A DNA stretch of 17,709 nt from NCBI GenBank assembly GCA_021780095.1, contig JAJXZK010000274.1, positions 1 to 17,709 of the forward strand. The letters run 5' to 3'. Positions 1 to 6,870 of the stretch are shown here, piece after piece; within the stretch, counting starts at the first letter, position 1; the number at the start of each line of letters is the position of its first letter. A program made the translations under genes and the position numbers. The DNA comes from Acidobacteriota bacterium (GTDB lineage: Bacteria > Acidobacteriota > Terriglobia > Terriglobales > Acidobacteriaceae). The notes under the pieces were generated by a model, which saw only the letters and a list, made by a program, of their open reading frames with translations, searched no databases and was not told the origin of the DNA.

Positions 1-86
1 AGTCAGGCAGGGTTGTCGATTGGCAAGTCAATAGATTCCGCCGGTGGTATCGCGGTTGCTTGTCGCCCGATTGTTACACTGGCAGG

Positions 87-1625
87 GTGACGGGATACCA
101 CGTGGAAAACTTCGGCTGCCGTGCCAGCCAGGCCGACGGAGATGCCATCTGCGCGGGGCTGGAAGCCCTCGGCGCCTCTCCGGCAGATGCCTCCAGAGCG
201 TCCGATGTCGTGGTGGTCAACACCTGCACCGTCACCGCGGAAGCCGATCGCGACGCCCGCGCGTACATTCGGCGCGTCCAGCGCGGCAATCCGCAGGTTC
301 GCATCGTGGTCACCGGCTGCTATGCGCAGCGTGCGCCGGATGAAGTTGCCGCTCTCCCCGGAGTGTATGCCGTGGTCGGCAACAGCCACAAAAGCCAGGT
401 CGCCTCCATTGCGATGGCTCTATCCAATTTGCAACTTGAGTCTTCTCCTGAACGGAATCGCGCGTCCTCGACGATTGAAAATTCCCCGGTTACGATCGCG
501 ACCTCGACCGAGCATTTTGTGCCCGTTTCGTTGCTCCACTCCGCCGGAGATTCGGGTTCAGCGCGGCTGGCGGGCGCTCCTGCATTTGTCCTCGCTGGAG
601 ACATATTCGCACACAGCGACTTTGAACTCCCGTCGCTGCCATTCTCCGCGATCGAGCGCCTGAAACAACCCACCGCGGCGCATCGCACGCGGCCCACGCT
701 CAAAATTCAGGATGGCTGCGGCAATCGCTGCACGTTCTGCATCATTCCTTCCACTCGCGGCAACAGCCGGTCCCTGTCGAAACCGCAGGTGCTAGATTCC
801 GTCGAACGCTTTGTCGCCGCCGGTGGCCAGGAACTCGTCCTCTCCGGTATCAACCTCGGACGCTGGGGTCGCGATCTGGCTCCGCAACTCCGCTTTGAAG
901 ACCTGGTGACTGAGATCTTCGAGACCACAGCGCTCCCGCGCCTGCGCATCAGCTCGGTCGAGCCGATGGACTGGACCGACGGCCTGATCGCGCTGCTACA
1001 CGGTTACGCTCACGGACAGCACCCGCGTTTAGCCCGCCACGTCCACGTGCCATTGCAATCCGGGTCGGACCGCGTCCTGCGCCGGATGCACCGTCGCTAT
1101 CGCCCCTGGCATTATGCCGACCGGCTGGCCAAAGTTCGCGCAGCCTGTCCAGACGCCGCCATTGGGGCCGACGTCATGGTCGGGTTTCCCGGCGAAACTG
1201 ACGAAGAATTCCGCGAGAGTTACGAATTCATCGCCGCGCAGCCGCTCACGTATTTACACATCTTTCCGTTTTCCGCCCGCCCCGGCACGCCTGGTTGGGA
1301 CCTCCACCGCCTCGATCCCGTCCCCGGGTCCGCCGTCCGCGAACGCATGGCGGCCCTGAGCGAGCTGATCCGGCAGAAGAATCTCGCCTTCCGTTCCAGC
1401 TTTGTGGGGGAACGGCTCAGTGCGGTCACACTCGTCGCCCCCATAGGAAATCCCTCGTCCATGGCCAGTGACGCCCCGCAAATCCCGGCCATCACAGATA
1501 ACTTTATTTCCGTCGAGATCGCGGCCAAGCTGCCGCCCAATCTGCTGATTTCCGTGCAGATCACTGGCCTCGTCCCGCACGGCTTATCCGGAACTATCGC
1601 CGGTGAAATGCCTTCCATCGCATGA
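87..1625 (+). CDS. mtaB: MtaB-type tRNA (N6-threonylcarbamoyladenosine-37) methylthiotransferase
   Basis: Radical-SAM methylthiotransferase that converts t6A37 to ms2t6A37 in ANN-decoding tRNAs; cytoplasmic. Numbering from a TTG at 60, the N-terminal UPF0004 domain has its three auxiliary-cluster cysteines at C20 (FGCRAS), C56 (NTCTV) and C87 (TGCYA). The radical-SAM CxxxCxxC (CGNRCTFC) is at 220-227, and a TRAM-like segment lies at about 445-515. The GTG at 87 is preferred because it puts the family's short N-terminus (TGYHVENFGC) in place; TTG at 60 and GTG at 102 are open alternatives, and none has a well-spaced Shine-Dalgarno except a weak GGGA before 102. The protein is longer than the usual 420-450 residues, because about 100 residues separate the N-terminal domain from the radical-SAM core (residues 112-210), where family members usually have far fewer. 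The family is secure; MtaB over MiaB/RimO is likely from the architecture. No clear promoter is visible in bases 1-86. Confidence 0.9.
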   Translation: MTGYHVENFGCRASQADGDAICAGLEALGASPADASRASDVVVVNTCTVTAEADRDARAYIRRVQRGNPQVRIVVTGCYAQRAPDEVAALPGVYAVVGNSHKSQVASIAMALSNLQLESSPERNRASSTIENSPVTIATSTEHFVPVSLLHSAGDSGSARLAGAPAFVLAGDIFAHSDFELPSLPFSAIERLKQPTAAHRTRPTLKIQDGCGNRCTFCIIPSTRGNSRSLSKPQVLDSVERFVAAGGQELVLSGINLGRWGRDLAPQLRFEDLVTEIFETTALPRLRISSVEPMDWTDGLIALLHGYAHGQHPRLARHVHVPLQSGSDRVLRRMHRRYRPWHYADRLAKVRAACPDAAIGADVMVGFPGETDEEFRESYEFIAAQPLTYLHIFPFSARPGTPGWDLHRLDPVPGSAVRERMAALSELIRQKNLAFRSSFVGERLSAVTLVAPIGNPSSMASDAPQIPAITDNFISVEIAAKLPPNLLISVQITGLVPHGLSGTIAGEMPSIA

Positions 1626-1723
1626 AAATTTGGCAACCGCGCGCCCGCGCCCATCATCTGCTGCCTTAGCGGCCAGGCCAGGGTGCAGTTCGCCACGCGG
1701 TCGGCCGCCTGTTCGGACGGCAA

Positions 1724-1732
1724 TGGTATACT
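1724..1732 (+). promoter_or_regulatory. Extended -10 promoter for infC
   Basis: TGG followed by TATACT (1727-1732) is a near-consensus extended -10 element; no good -35 is seen. Initiation near 1739 would begin the transcript at the leader hairpin and leave about 34 nt before the ATC start codon of infC. This would let infC be expressed independently of mtaB. Confidence 0.5.
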
Positions 1733-1738
1733 CACGAG

Positions 1739-1755
1739 GCGAGGTATATCCTCGC
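1739..1755 (+). promoter_or_regulatory. Leader hairpin of infC mRNA
   Basis: GCGAGG-TATAT-CCTCGC forms a perfect 6-bp stem with a 5-nt loop, 6 nt upstream of the Shine-Dalgarno GGAGG at 1762-1766. If transcription starts at the adjacent extended -10, this stem sits at the very 5' end of the mRNA. There it could protect the transcript or affect ribosome loading. The pairing is seen directly; any function is inferred. Confidence 0.45.
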
Positions 1756-1761
1756 GCACTT

Positions 1762-1775
1762 GGAGGCGGCACATC
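1762..1775 (+). promoter_or_regulatory. Shine-Dalgarno and ATC start codon of infC
   Basis: GGAGG (1762-1766) is followed after 6 nt by ATC (1773-1775), exactly where the conserved IF-3 N-terminus begins (IDKRSAKQFIRIND). No ATG, GTG or TTG lies at this position. IF-3 genes commonly use rare starts (AUU in Escherichia coli, AUC in Myxococcus xanthus) so that IF-3 represses its own synthesis by rejecting non-canonical initiation. Confidence 0.7.
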
Positions 1776-2408
1776 GATAAGCGTTCGGCGAAACAGTTTA
1801 TCCGCATCAATGATCGGATACGTGCGCGTGAAATTCGCGTCATTGACGAAAATGGAGAACAGCTTGGCGTTCTCCCACCCTTTGAAGCTCTCAAAATTGC
1901 GCGCGAACGCGGCCTCGACCTGGTAGAGATCTCTCCCAACGCCGTGCCGCCCGTTTGCCGCATTCAGGATTACGGCAAATTTCTGTACGAAAAAGATAAG
2001 AGCGAACGGGCTGCGCGCAAAAAGCAGAAGGTGATCACCATCAAGGAGGTCAAGCTCTCAGTCACCGTCGACGAGCATGACTACCAGACCAAGAAGAATC
2101 AGGCCATCCGTTTTCTGCACGATGGCGATAAGGTGAAAGCCTCGCTGCGTTTTCGTGGCCGCCAAATGGCGCACCGCGAGCTCGGGTATCAGATCATCAA
2201 TCGCCTGATTCAAGATGTCGGCGAAAGTGGCGTCGTTGAGTTTCATCCGCGCATGGAAGGAACCACGCTGCACGCCATTCTGGCCCCCGGGAAAAAGGTC
2301 GAATTGGCCAAGAAACCGGACGTTCCCAAGCCCGACAACAGAAAAGCCGCCGCAGCCAAGCCTGTCGAAGCCGCGGAGCCGGAACAGACCCCCGCCGCCC
2401 AGGCTTGA
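1773..2408 (+). CDS. infC: Translation initiation factor IF-3
   Basis: Binds the 30S subunit, prevents premature 50S joining and proofreads the start codon and initiator tRNA. The N-terminal domain carries the hallmark RINDRIRAREIRVID and PPVCRIQDYGKF; a Lys/Arg-rich linker (ERAARKKQK) leads to the C-terminal domain with IKEVKL and RFRGRQMAHRELG. From the ATC at 1773 the protein is 211 residues, longer than the usual ~180 because of a Pro/Ala/Lys-rich tail of about 30 residues after the domain end (from KKPDVPKP on). A reading frame continues upstream to a GTG at 1683, but those 30 residues do not resemble IF-3 and that GTG lacks a ribosome binding site. infC is commonly followed by rpmI-rplT; here a terminator-like hairpin and an unrelated dehydrogenase follow instead. 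Confidence 0.95.
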   Translation: MDKRSAKQFIRINDRIRAREIRVIDENGEQLGVLPPFEALKIARERGLDLVEISPNAVPPVCRIQDYGKFLYEKDKSERAARKKQKVITIKEVKLSVTVDEHDYQTKKNQAIRFLHDGDKVKASLRFRGRQMAHRELGYQIINRLIQDVGESGVVEFHPRMEGTTLHAILAPGKKVELAKKPDVPKPDNRKAAAAKPVEAAEPEQTPAAQA

Positions 2409-2444
2409 GCGGGGCTGGCTCTTCTTTGTAAGTCCACTGAGCGG

Positions 2445-2491
2445 AAAAGCCGTGCGATGGTAGGTCTCCACATCTACATCGTGCGGCTTTT
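2445..2491 (+). terminator. Hairpin terminator after infC
   Basis: AAAAGCCGTGCGATG (from 2445) pairs with CATCGTGCGGCTTTT (to 2491) over 15 bp, allowing two G-U wobbles, and the stem extends inward with TAG/CTA past a bulged G. The A-run before and T-run after give the usual A-stem-U layout. The T-run is only four bases and lies within the stem, so the element could be bidirectional or only moderately strong. It begins 36 bp after the infC stop. Confidence 0.6.
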
Positions 2492-2515
2492 GCCGTGGAC
2501 CCGCTTCCTCAGACC

Positions 2516-2686
2516 TTATCGGTTTCTCGCGTGAGCCTTCAGCATCCAGTCCAGCGAATGTGCGGCTGTGGCTGGAATAAATGTCCTGCACGCAGATTTC
2601 GGAAGGTTCGGCGGGAATAGCGGATCGGCCGCTGCGACGGCGCTGACATCGACGTCGGCAATTTTCGTCTTCAGGGCCGCGTTCAT
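2516..2686 (-). other. Short leftward ORF, possible gene remnant
   Basis: Positions 2409-2759 hold no clear gene apart from the infC terminator. Within them a leftward ATG-to-TAA frame of 56 codons (MNAALKTKIADVDVSAVAAA... ending LDWMLKAHARNR) has a G/C-rich third-position pattern and a natural amino-acid mix in its first half. The open frame extends a few codons upstream of the ATG (VFIDR) before a TGA. No ribosome binding site and no family were recognised. It may be the 3' remnant of a decayed gene, a small orphan gene, or chance. Confidence 0.2.
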
Positions 2687-2759
2687 ACGATCGATGAAGA
2701 CATTGGCCAGAATTCAACAGCCCTCCAGTGCGTGATACTTTCTTTCAGGGGGAGAGCTA

Positions 2760-3827
2760 ATGCATCGCACCATTCGCGCTGGGTTGGTTGGATTTGGACA
2801 CGGCGGCACCATTTTTCATGCGCCGTTTCTGCAGGCCATCAATGGCCTGGAGTTGGCTGCCATCCTGCAGCGACATGGAGATTCAGCCGCGCAAGCGTAT
2901 CCCGGTGTGGCTATTGCGCGCAGCATGCAAGAGTTGCTGGTGCTGCCGGACCTCGATTTGATCGTCATCAGCACGCCTCCTTCCACTCATTTTGAGCTGG
3001 CCGTCCAGGCCCTTGAAGCCGGCAAGCATGTGGTTCTGGATAAGCCCTTCGTCGCCACCAGCGATGAAGCGCGCCAGCTCATCGAACTCGCCCGGGCGCG
3101 CAAGCGCATCCTCTCCGTCTATCAGAATTGCCGCTGGGATGGAGATTTCAAGACGCTGCAACAGATTCTGGCCTCTGGTGAACTTGGCCGCCTGGTCACG
3201 TTCGAATCGCGATACGACCGCTACCGGCCCGGTCCACGCACGAAGCCCTGGCAGGAGAAGGCGAGTCCCGGCAACGGCGTGCTGCATGACCTGGGAGCAC
3301 ACCTGGTCGATCAGGCGCTGGTGCTTTTTGGCACACCGGAGGCCATCGTCGCCGACGTCCGCCTGGAGCGCGATCTGGCCGTGGTCAACGATGCGTTCAG
3401 TATCTGCCTGCAGTATCCGCGCCTGCGCGTTTGGCTTTGCTCGACGATGCTGGCTCGCACCGCCGGGCCGCGGTTCGTCGCCCATGGCACGCTGGGATCG
3501 TATGTGAAGTACGGCCTCGATCCGCAGGAACGCGCGCTGCAAGGCGGCGCAATCTTAGGCGGTCCGCATTGGGGCGAAGATCCTGAGGCCAACTGGGGTA
3601 CGCTCGCGACCACGCGCGATGGCCAGCCTGTCGAGCGTCGCGTTCCGACGTTGCCCGGCGACTATCGCAAATATTACGAGAATGTTCGCGACGCCATCTG
3701 GGGAATCGCGCCTCTCGCCGTCACTGCGGAACAAGGCTGGCGAACCATTCGCCTGCTGGAATTGGCGCTGGAAAGCAGTGCAGCGCGGTGCGCAATCTCC
3801 TGCGCCCAGCTCGATACATTGCCATAG
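2760..3827 (+). CDS. Gfo/Idh/MocA-family NAD(P)-dependent oxidoreductase
   Basis: Probable cytoplasmic dehydrogenase of sugars or inositols. The Rossmann fold is at residues 5-120, with a nucleotide-binding loop at GLVGFGHGG and the family's (E/D)KP signature as DKPF (about 93-96), the lysine expected in catalysis. The second half is the alpha/beta dimerisation and substrate domain, with the GVLHDLGAHLVDQAL stretch carrying the catalytic aspartate and histidine. The opening GFGHGGTIFHAPF resembles the YvaA/IolW/YdgJ branch (scyllo-inositol 2-dehydrogenase-like), but the substrate cannot be settled from sequence. At 355 residues it has normal family length. The ATG at 2760 follows a strong Shine-Dalgarno AGGGGGAG (2747-2754). 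It lies beyond the infC terminator, so it probably has its own promoter, which I could not place. It converges with the peroxiredoxin gene across 109 bp (3828-3936). Confidence 0.88.
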   Translation: MHRTIRAGLVGFGHGGTIFHAPFLQAINGLELAAILQRHGDSAAQAYPGVAIARSMQELLVLPDLDLIVISTPPSTHFELAVQALEAGKHVVLDKPFVATSDEARQLIELARARKRILSVYQNCRWDGDFKTLQQILASGELGRLVTFESRYDRYRPGPRTKPWQEKASPGNGVLHDLGAHLVDQALVLFGTPEAIVADVRLERDLAVVNDAFSICLQYPRLRVWLCSTMLARTAGPRFVAHGTLGSYVKYGLDPQERALQGGAILGGPHWGEDPEANWGTLATTRDGQPVERRVPTLPGDYRKYYENVRDAIWGIAPLAVTAEQGWRTIRLLELALESSAARCAISCAQLDTLP

Positions 3828-3936
3828 AGCGAGATACACGGCTCGCTGCAAAAGTCGAGGGGGGCAACGATCCATAAACGAGACCGGTCCACCTCCGGTA
3901 GCAGCACTCGGAAGCGGACATCCGAAGAGTCAACAA

Positions 3937-4521
3937 TTACGGCCGAGTATCGTCGCGGAGCTCGGCATGGTCCGAGTTCGATTGCTGCAATTGATTGATC
4001 GCCGCGAGCACCTCTTCGCTGTGGTGGCTGGGATCGACGCCAATCCATTCCTTCGCGATCTTGCCTTGAGGATTGATGAGGAACGTATTGCGCTTTGCTA
4101 TCTTAAAGCCCATGTAGTCGCCCAGCGAACCGTACTGCGCGACCACTTTCTTGTCCGGATCGGCCAGCAACTTAAAGTGCAGCCCATCCTTGGTGCAGAA
4201 TTCCTGATGGCTCTTCACTGTGTCGACGCTGACGCCTAGCACTACGGCGTTCACCGCGTCGAACTTGCTCATGTCCCGCTGGAAATTCTTGGCTTCAATG
4301 GTGCAGCCGGAAGTCATGTCCTTGGGATAGAAATACAGCACCACCCACTTGCCGCGATAGTGGTCCAGGCTAACGTGGGTGCCCTCCTGCGAAGGCAGCG
4401 TGAAGGTCGGCGCGGTCTGCCCGACTTGAGGAATCGGATCGGAAGCGGCGAACACGCGCGCTCCCATATATAGAACCACAACTGCAAGCAACGCGATTAG
4501 CGAAACACGGGTCAGGTTCAT
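3937..4521 (-). CDS. bcp: Exported PrxQ/BCP-type thiol peroxidase
   Basis: Peroxiredoxin reducing H2O2 and organic peroxides with thiol electrons. The AhpC/TSA domain spans about residues 30-180, with the peroxidatic site PKDMTSGCT at C73. The E. coli BCP resolving cysteine five residues later is absent. Instead C109 (HQEFCTKDG), 36 residues downstream, matches the spacing of the C48-C84 pair reported for Xanthomonas PrxQ, so an atypical 2-Cys mechanism is likely. The first 26 residues (MNLTRVSLIALLAVVVLYMG, then ARVFAAS) are a signal peptide or membrane anchor, placing the enzyme outside the cytoplasm, whereas most BCPs are cytosolic. The ATG is preceded by GGAG at 8-nt spacing and a good promoter. 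It lies downstream of lpxI in the same direction, with a 69-bp gap. Confidence 0.9.
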   Translation of the reverse strand: MNLTRVSLIALLAVVVLYMGARVFAASDPIPQVGQTAPTFTLPSQEGTHVSLDHYRGKWVVLYFYPKDMTSGCTIEAKNFQRDMSKFDAVNAVVLGVSVDTVKSHQEFCTKDGLHFKLLADPDKKVVAQYGSLGDYMGFKIAKRNTFLINPQGKIAKEWIGVDPSHHSEEVLAAINQLQQSNSDHAELRDDTRP

Positions 4522-4539
4522 AAGGAATCTCCGGCCTCG

Positions 4540-4569
4540 ATTATACGGATGCGCCCATTACACTGGCGA
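4540..4569 (-). promoter_or_regulatory. Sigma70-type promoter for the peroxiredoxin gene
   Basis: On the minus strand a perfect -10 TATAAT (4545-4540) is preceded at 18 bp by TCGCCA (4569-4564), which matches four of six bases of TTGACA. Transcription would start near 4533, giving a short leader of about 12 nt. The peroxiredoxin gene is therefore probably expressed independently of the lipid A cluster upstream. Confidence 0.55.
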
Positions 4570-4581
4570 CGGGAGGTCGCC
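4565..4581. repeat. Perfect inverted repeat overlapping a -35 region
   Basis: GGCGAC-GGGAG-GTCGCC is a 6-bp perfect inverted repeat lying between the lpxI stop and the peroxiredoxin promoter, overlapping the proposed -35. It could be a weak transcription-end hairpin for lpxI (no T-run follows on either strand) or a regulator site. Only the symmetry is seen. Confidence 0.35.
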
Positions 4582-4590
4582 TCTCGGCAG

Positions 4591-5499
4591 CTATTTCTTT
4601 TCGCCGGCTGGCTGGACGGCGTCCGCCACAAGGGTAATGCCAGCCTGATCGGCGGCAGCCGTCACCGCCTCCAGATCGAAAATCAGTGTCCGTCCCGCCT
4701 CAATCGCCAGGCAAGTGGCCCCTGCCTGCTGCATCGCGGTAATGGTCCCAATGCCGATCACCGGGACATCGAACCGCATGTCCTGCTTGGGCTTGGCAAC
4801 CTTGACCACCGTTAGCGACCGCTCCAGCGTGGACGCGTCGCCGGTTTCAGCCAGCGATCGAAGAATCTCCCCGGCACGCGCAATTACCGCATCCGTGCCT
4901 TCCATCGCTTCCACGGCAACGCAGGCGTGCGCCGCGATCACAACCGTCTGGCCAATGTCATATGCAGCCAATGCCTGCGCCACGCTACACCCATAAGCGA
5001 TGTCGCGCTGCTCCGTCGCATTCGGGCTGCGTGCCGTCAGAACACCCTGTCGCGCCAGCAAGGGCTCCAGGAACGTCGTTGAGGAGATCAGTTCGATTCC
5101 TTCATCCTGCAGCACCTTCGCAATCGCTCCCAGCAGTCCATCGGTATTCCGCGTCGACAGCGAAAGCAGCAGCTTTGCCAGCAACCAGTCCGGTCGAATG
5201 CTGGAGAAGATCTGCTTATGCTTCACCTGCCCGGCCATCACCGCTTTTGTGACGCCTTCCGCATGAAACATGGCGATCAGGCGCGCCAGTTCGCCCAATG
5301 AAAACCAGTGGATACGCACTCCGGCGTCGCGGGCGGCGCGTGCGTCCATCTCCGGCTCCGTCTCCTCGCGGATCGCGGCGACAATCACTTCACTGCCATG
5401 CGCCCGGGCCGCTTCCAACAATAAAAATGGGAATCGCCCGTTCCCCGCGATCAGCCCCAGCTTTGCGGGTCGAGCAGCGGCTTGGACAGGTGTGGACAT
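4591..5499 (-). CDS. lpxI: UDP-2,3-diacylglucosamine pyrophosphatase LpxI
   Basis: Cleaves UDP-2,3-diacylglucosamine to lipid X and UMP in lipid A synthesis, doing the job LpxH does in enterobacteria by a different chemistry. Family motifs include the N-terminal GLIAGNGRFPFLLLEAAR (residues 15-32), the substrate/metal-domain stretch DVPVIGIGTI, and the C-terminal TCLAIEAGRTLIFD. At 302 residues it is slightly longer than typical (~275-285), with a short Ala/Pro-rich N-terminal addition. The ATG at 5499 lacks a strong Shine-Dalgarno, but the gene begins only 18 bp after the lpxA stop, so it is almost certainly in one transcript with fabZ and lpxA. No lpxH-like gene is seen in the window. Confidence 0.92.
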   Translation of the reverse strand: MSTPVQAAARPAKLGLIAGNGRFPFLLLEAARAHGSEVIVAAIREETEPEMDARAARDAGVRIHWFSLGELARLIAMFHAEGVTKAVMAGQVKHKQIFSSIRPDWLLAKLLLSLSTRNTDGLLGAIAKVLQDEGIELISSTTFLEPLLARQGVLTARSPNATEQRDIAYGCSVAQALAAYDIGQTVVIAAHACVAVEAMEGTDAVIARAGEILRSLAETGDASTLERSLTVVKVAKPKQDMRFDVPVIGIGTITAMQQAGATCLAIEAGRTLIFDLEAVTAAADQAGITLVADAVQPAGEKK

Positions 5500-5517
5500 G
5501 CTTTGTTGGATGTCGGA

Positions 5518-6312
5518 TTATTTCAGAACGCCGCGGGTGGAACTTTCGATAAAGTCGATCAGGTAGCGCACATCTTCCGACGTGATTTTTTCCGCCTTCA
5601 ATTTCTCTACTGCCTGCGTTGTGTTCAGCTTCGCCCCTCGCAATGTTTTGTAGGCACGGTGCAGGTCGCGCATCTGCTCAGAAGAAAATCCACGTCGCTG
5701 CAAGCCTACGCGATTCAACCCGAACGCATGCGCATCACGTTTCGCGGAGGTCAGCGAAAACGGCAGCACGTCCTGAATAATGATCGACCCGCCGCCGACA
5801 AAGGCGTAGCGGCCGATGCGGCAAAATTGGTGCGCCGCAGACAGCGCCCCCAGCGTCGCATAATCCTCAATGGTGACGTGACCTGCCAGCGTGGCCCCAT
5901 TGGCCAGAATGCAGTGGCTCCCCACTTGGCTGTCGTGGCCGATGTGAACATAGGCCATCACCAGGCAATCACTGCCTAGCCGGGTGATGCCGCCGCCACC
6001 CTTGGTTCCCCGCGAAATGGTGACGTATTCGCGAATCACATTGCGGTCGCCAATTTCAAGCTGGGTGGGTTCGTTCTGATATTTCAGATCCTGCGGAGGA
6101 ATGCCGACCGCAGTGAAGGGGAAGATTTTATTTCCGTCGCCCAGCCGCGTGTGGCCATCGACAACGACGTGCGACACCAGCTCACAATCCTCCGCGATCT
6201 CGACATGGGGGCCGATGGTGCAGAACGGTCCAACGATGCAGCGCGCGCCGAGCTTCGCAGTCTCCGCGACGACGCTGGATGGGTGTATCCGCGCGGTGGA
6301 ATGAATACTCAC
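5518..6312 (-). CDS. lpxA: UDP-N-acetylglucosamine O-acyltransferase LpxA
   Basis: First enzyme of lipid A synthesis: transfers an R-3-hydroxyacyl chain from ACP to the 3-OH of UDP-GlcNAc. The left-handed beta-helix of hexapeptide repeats fills residues 1-190, with the catalytic region VHIGHD (H123 and H126, the latter equivalent to E. coli H125). GHVTIEDYATLGALSAAHQF and the C-terminal helical domain (FGLNRVGLQRRGFS) follow. The GTG at 6312 is chosen although the frame is open 35 codons further upstream. It gives 264 residues, the normal family length, and its GTGA overlaps the fabZ stop by 4 bp, implying translational coupling. The upstream stretch ([13 protein letters not shown]...) is simply the other frame of the Ala-rich fabZ tail. 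Confidence 0.95.
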   Translation of the reverse strand: MSIHSTARIHPSSVVAETAKLGARCIVGPFCTIGPHVEIAEDCELVSHVVVDGHTRLGDGNKIFPFTAVGIPPQDLKYQNEPTQLEIGDRNVIREYVTISRGTKGGGGITRLGSDCLVMAYVHIGHDSQVGSHCILANGATLAGHVTIEDYATLGALSAAHQFCRIGRYAFVGGGSIIIQDVLPFSLTSAKRDAHAFGLNRVGLQRRGFSSEQMRDLHRAYKTLRGAKLNTTQAVEKLKAEKITSEDVRYLIDFIESSTRGVLK

Positions 6313-6857
6313 GCTTCGACAGCGGCCTCTTGCGGCGCGCTCGCCGCGTCGCTTGCGGCGTCCGACTTGACGGGGCGATTGCGCGGCACCATCTGCGACG
6401 TCACCGTTCCCTCGCAAATCAGCTTGCCGTCCACGTACGCTTTCCCCTGCATCCGCATCATTCGGGTGCGCCAGTTCAGCACGTCGATTTCCAGCCGCAC
6501 CTGATCGCCCGGCAGCGCGGGACGCCGAAAACGCGCGTGTTCCACCCCGGTAAAGACAATCAGCTTCTCAGTTGGATCCGGCAGCTCCACCATCACCAGG
6601 ATGCAGCCGGCCTGCGCCAATGCTTCCAGCAGCAATACTCCGGGCATGATGGGAAAGCCGGGAAAATGGCCCGGGAAAAAAGGCTCGTTGATGGTGACAT
6701 TTTTGATGGCGACAATCCGCTTCTTGCGCTCCATCTCGACCACGCGGTCGACCAGCAGGAAAGGATAGCGATGCGGCAGGAGTTTCATGATCTCGACAAC
6801 GTCGAGCGGAGCCTTCAGCGAGGTGTCTTCGAGATTTGCGTGCTCGTTGTTTTCCAT
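6309..6857 (-). CDS. fabZ: (3R)-hydroxyacyl-ACP dehydratase FabZ
   Basis: Dehydrates R-3-hydroxyacyl-ACP in fatty acid elongation and competes with LpxA for 3-hydroxyacyl-ACP, so its pairing with lpxA is functionally sensible. The hot-dog fold carries [12 protein letters not shown] (28-39) and the catalytic histidine H64 in FFPGHFPG, with the glutamate E78 in LLLEALAQ fourteen residues later, the usual spacing. At 182 residues it is longer than the ~150 typical length because of an N-terminal addition of about 15 residues and a C-terminal Ala/Ser/Glu tail (after MVPRNRP). First gene of fabZ-lpxA-lpxI. The lpxD, lpxC and lpxB genes often nearby are not in this window. Confidence 0.95.
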   Translation of the reverse strand: MENNEHANLEDTSLKAPLDVVEIMKLLPHRYPFLLVDRVVEMERKKRIVAIKNVTINEPFFPGHFPGFPIMPGVLLLEALAQAGCILVMVELPDPTEKLIVFTGVEHARFRRPALPGDQVRLEIDVLNWRTRMMRMQGKAYVDGKLICEGTVTSQMVPRNRPVKSDAASDAASAPQEAAVEA

Positions 6858-6870
6858 AGCTACCCAGCAG

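Noticed and set aside
1220..1963. A 247-codon leftward open frame across the end of mtaB and start of infC
   Set aside because: It is antisense to two secure genes and to the infC control region, with no family motif or ribosome binding site.
2058..2717. A 219-codon leftward open frame opposite the end of infC
   Set aside because: Its left half is the antisense of well-supported infC and its right half is a different frame from the more protein-like 2516-2686 fragment; composition is Arg/Gly/Ser-rich as expected of a shadow frame.
3828..3847. Hairpin AGCGAG-ATACACGG-CTCGCT just after the dehydrogenase stop, considered as a terminator
   Set aside because: No T-run follows on either strand and the stem is only 6 bp.
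6313..6417. N-terminal extension of LpxA from an upstream ATG at 6417
   Set aside because: The extra 35 residues are Arg/Gly-rich and are the other frame of the fabZ tail; the GTG at 6312 gives normal LpxA length and a GTGA overlap.
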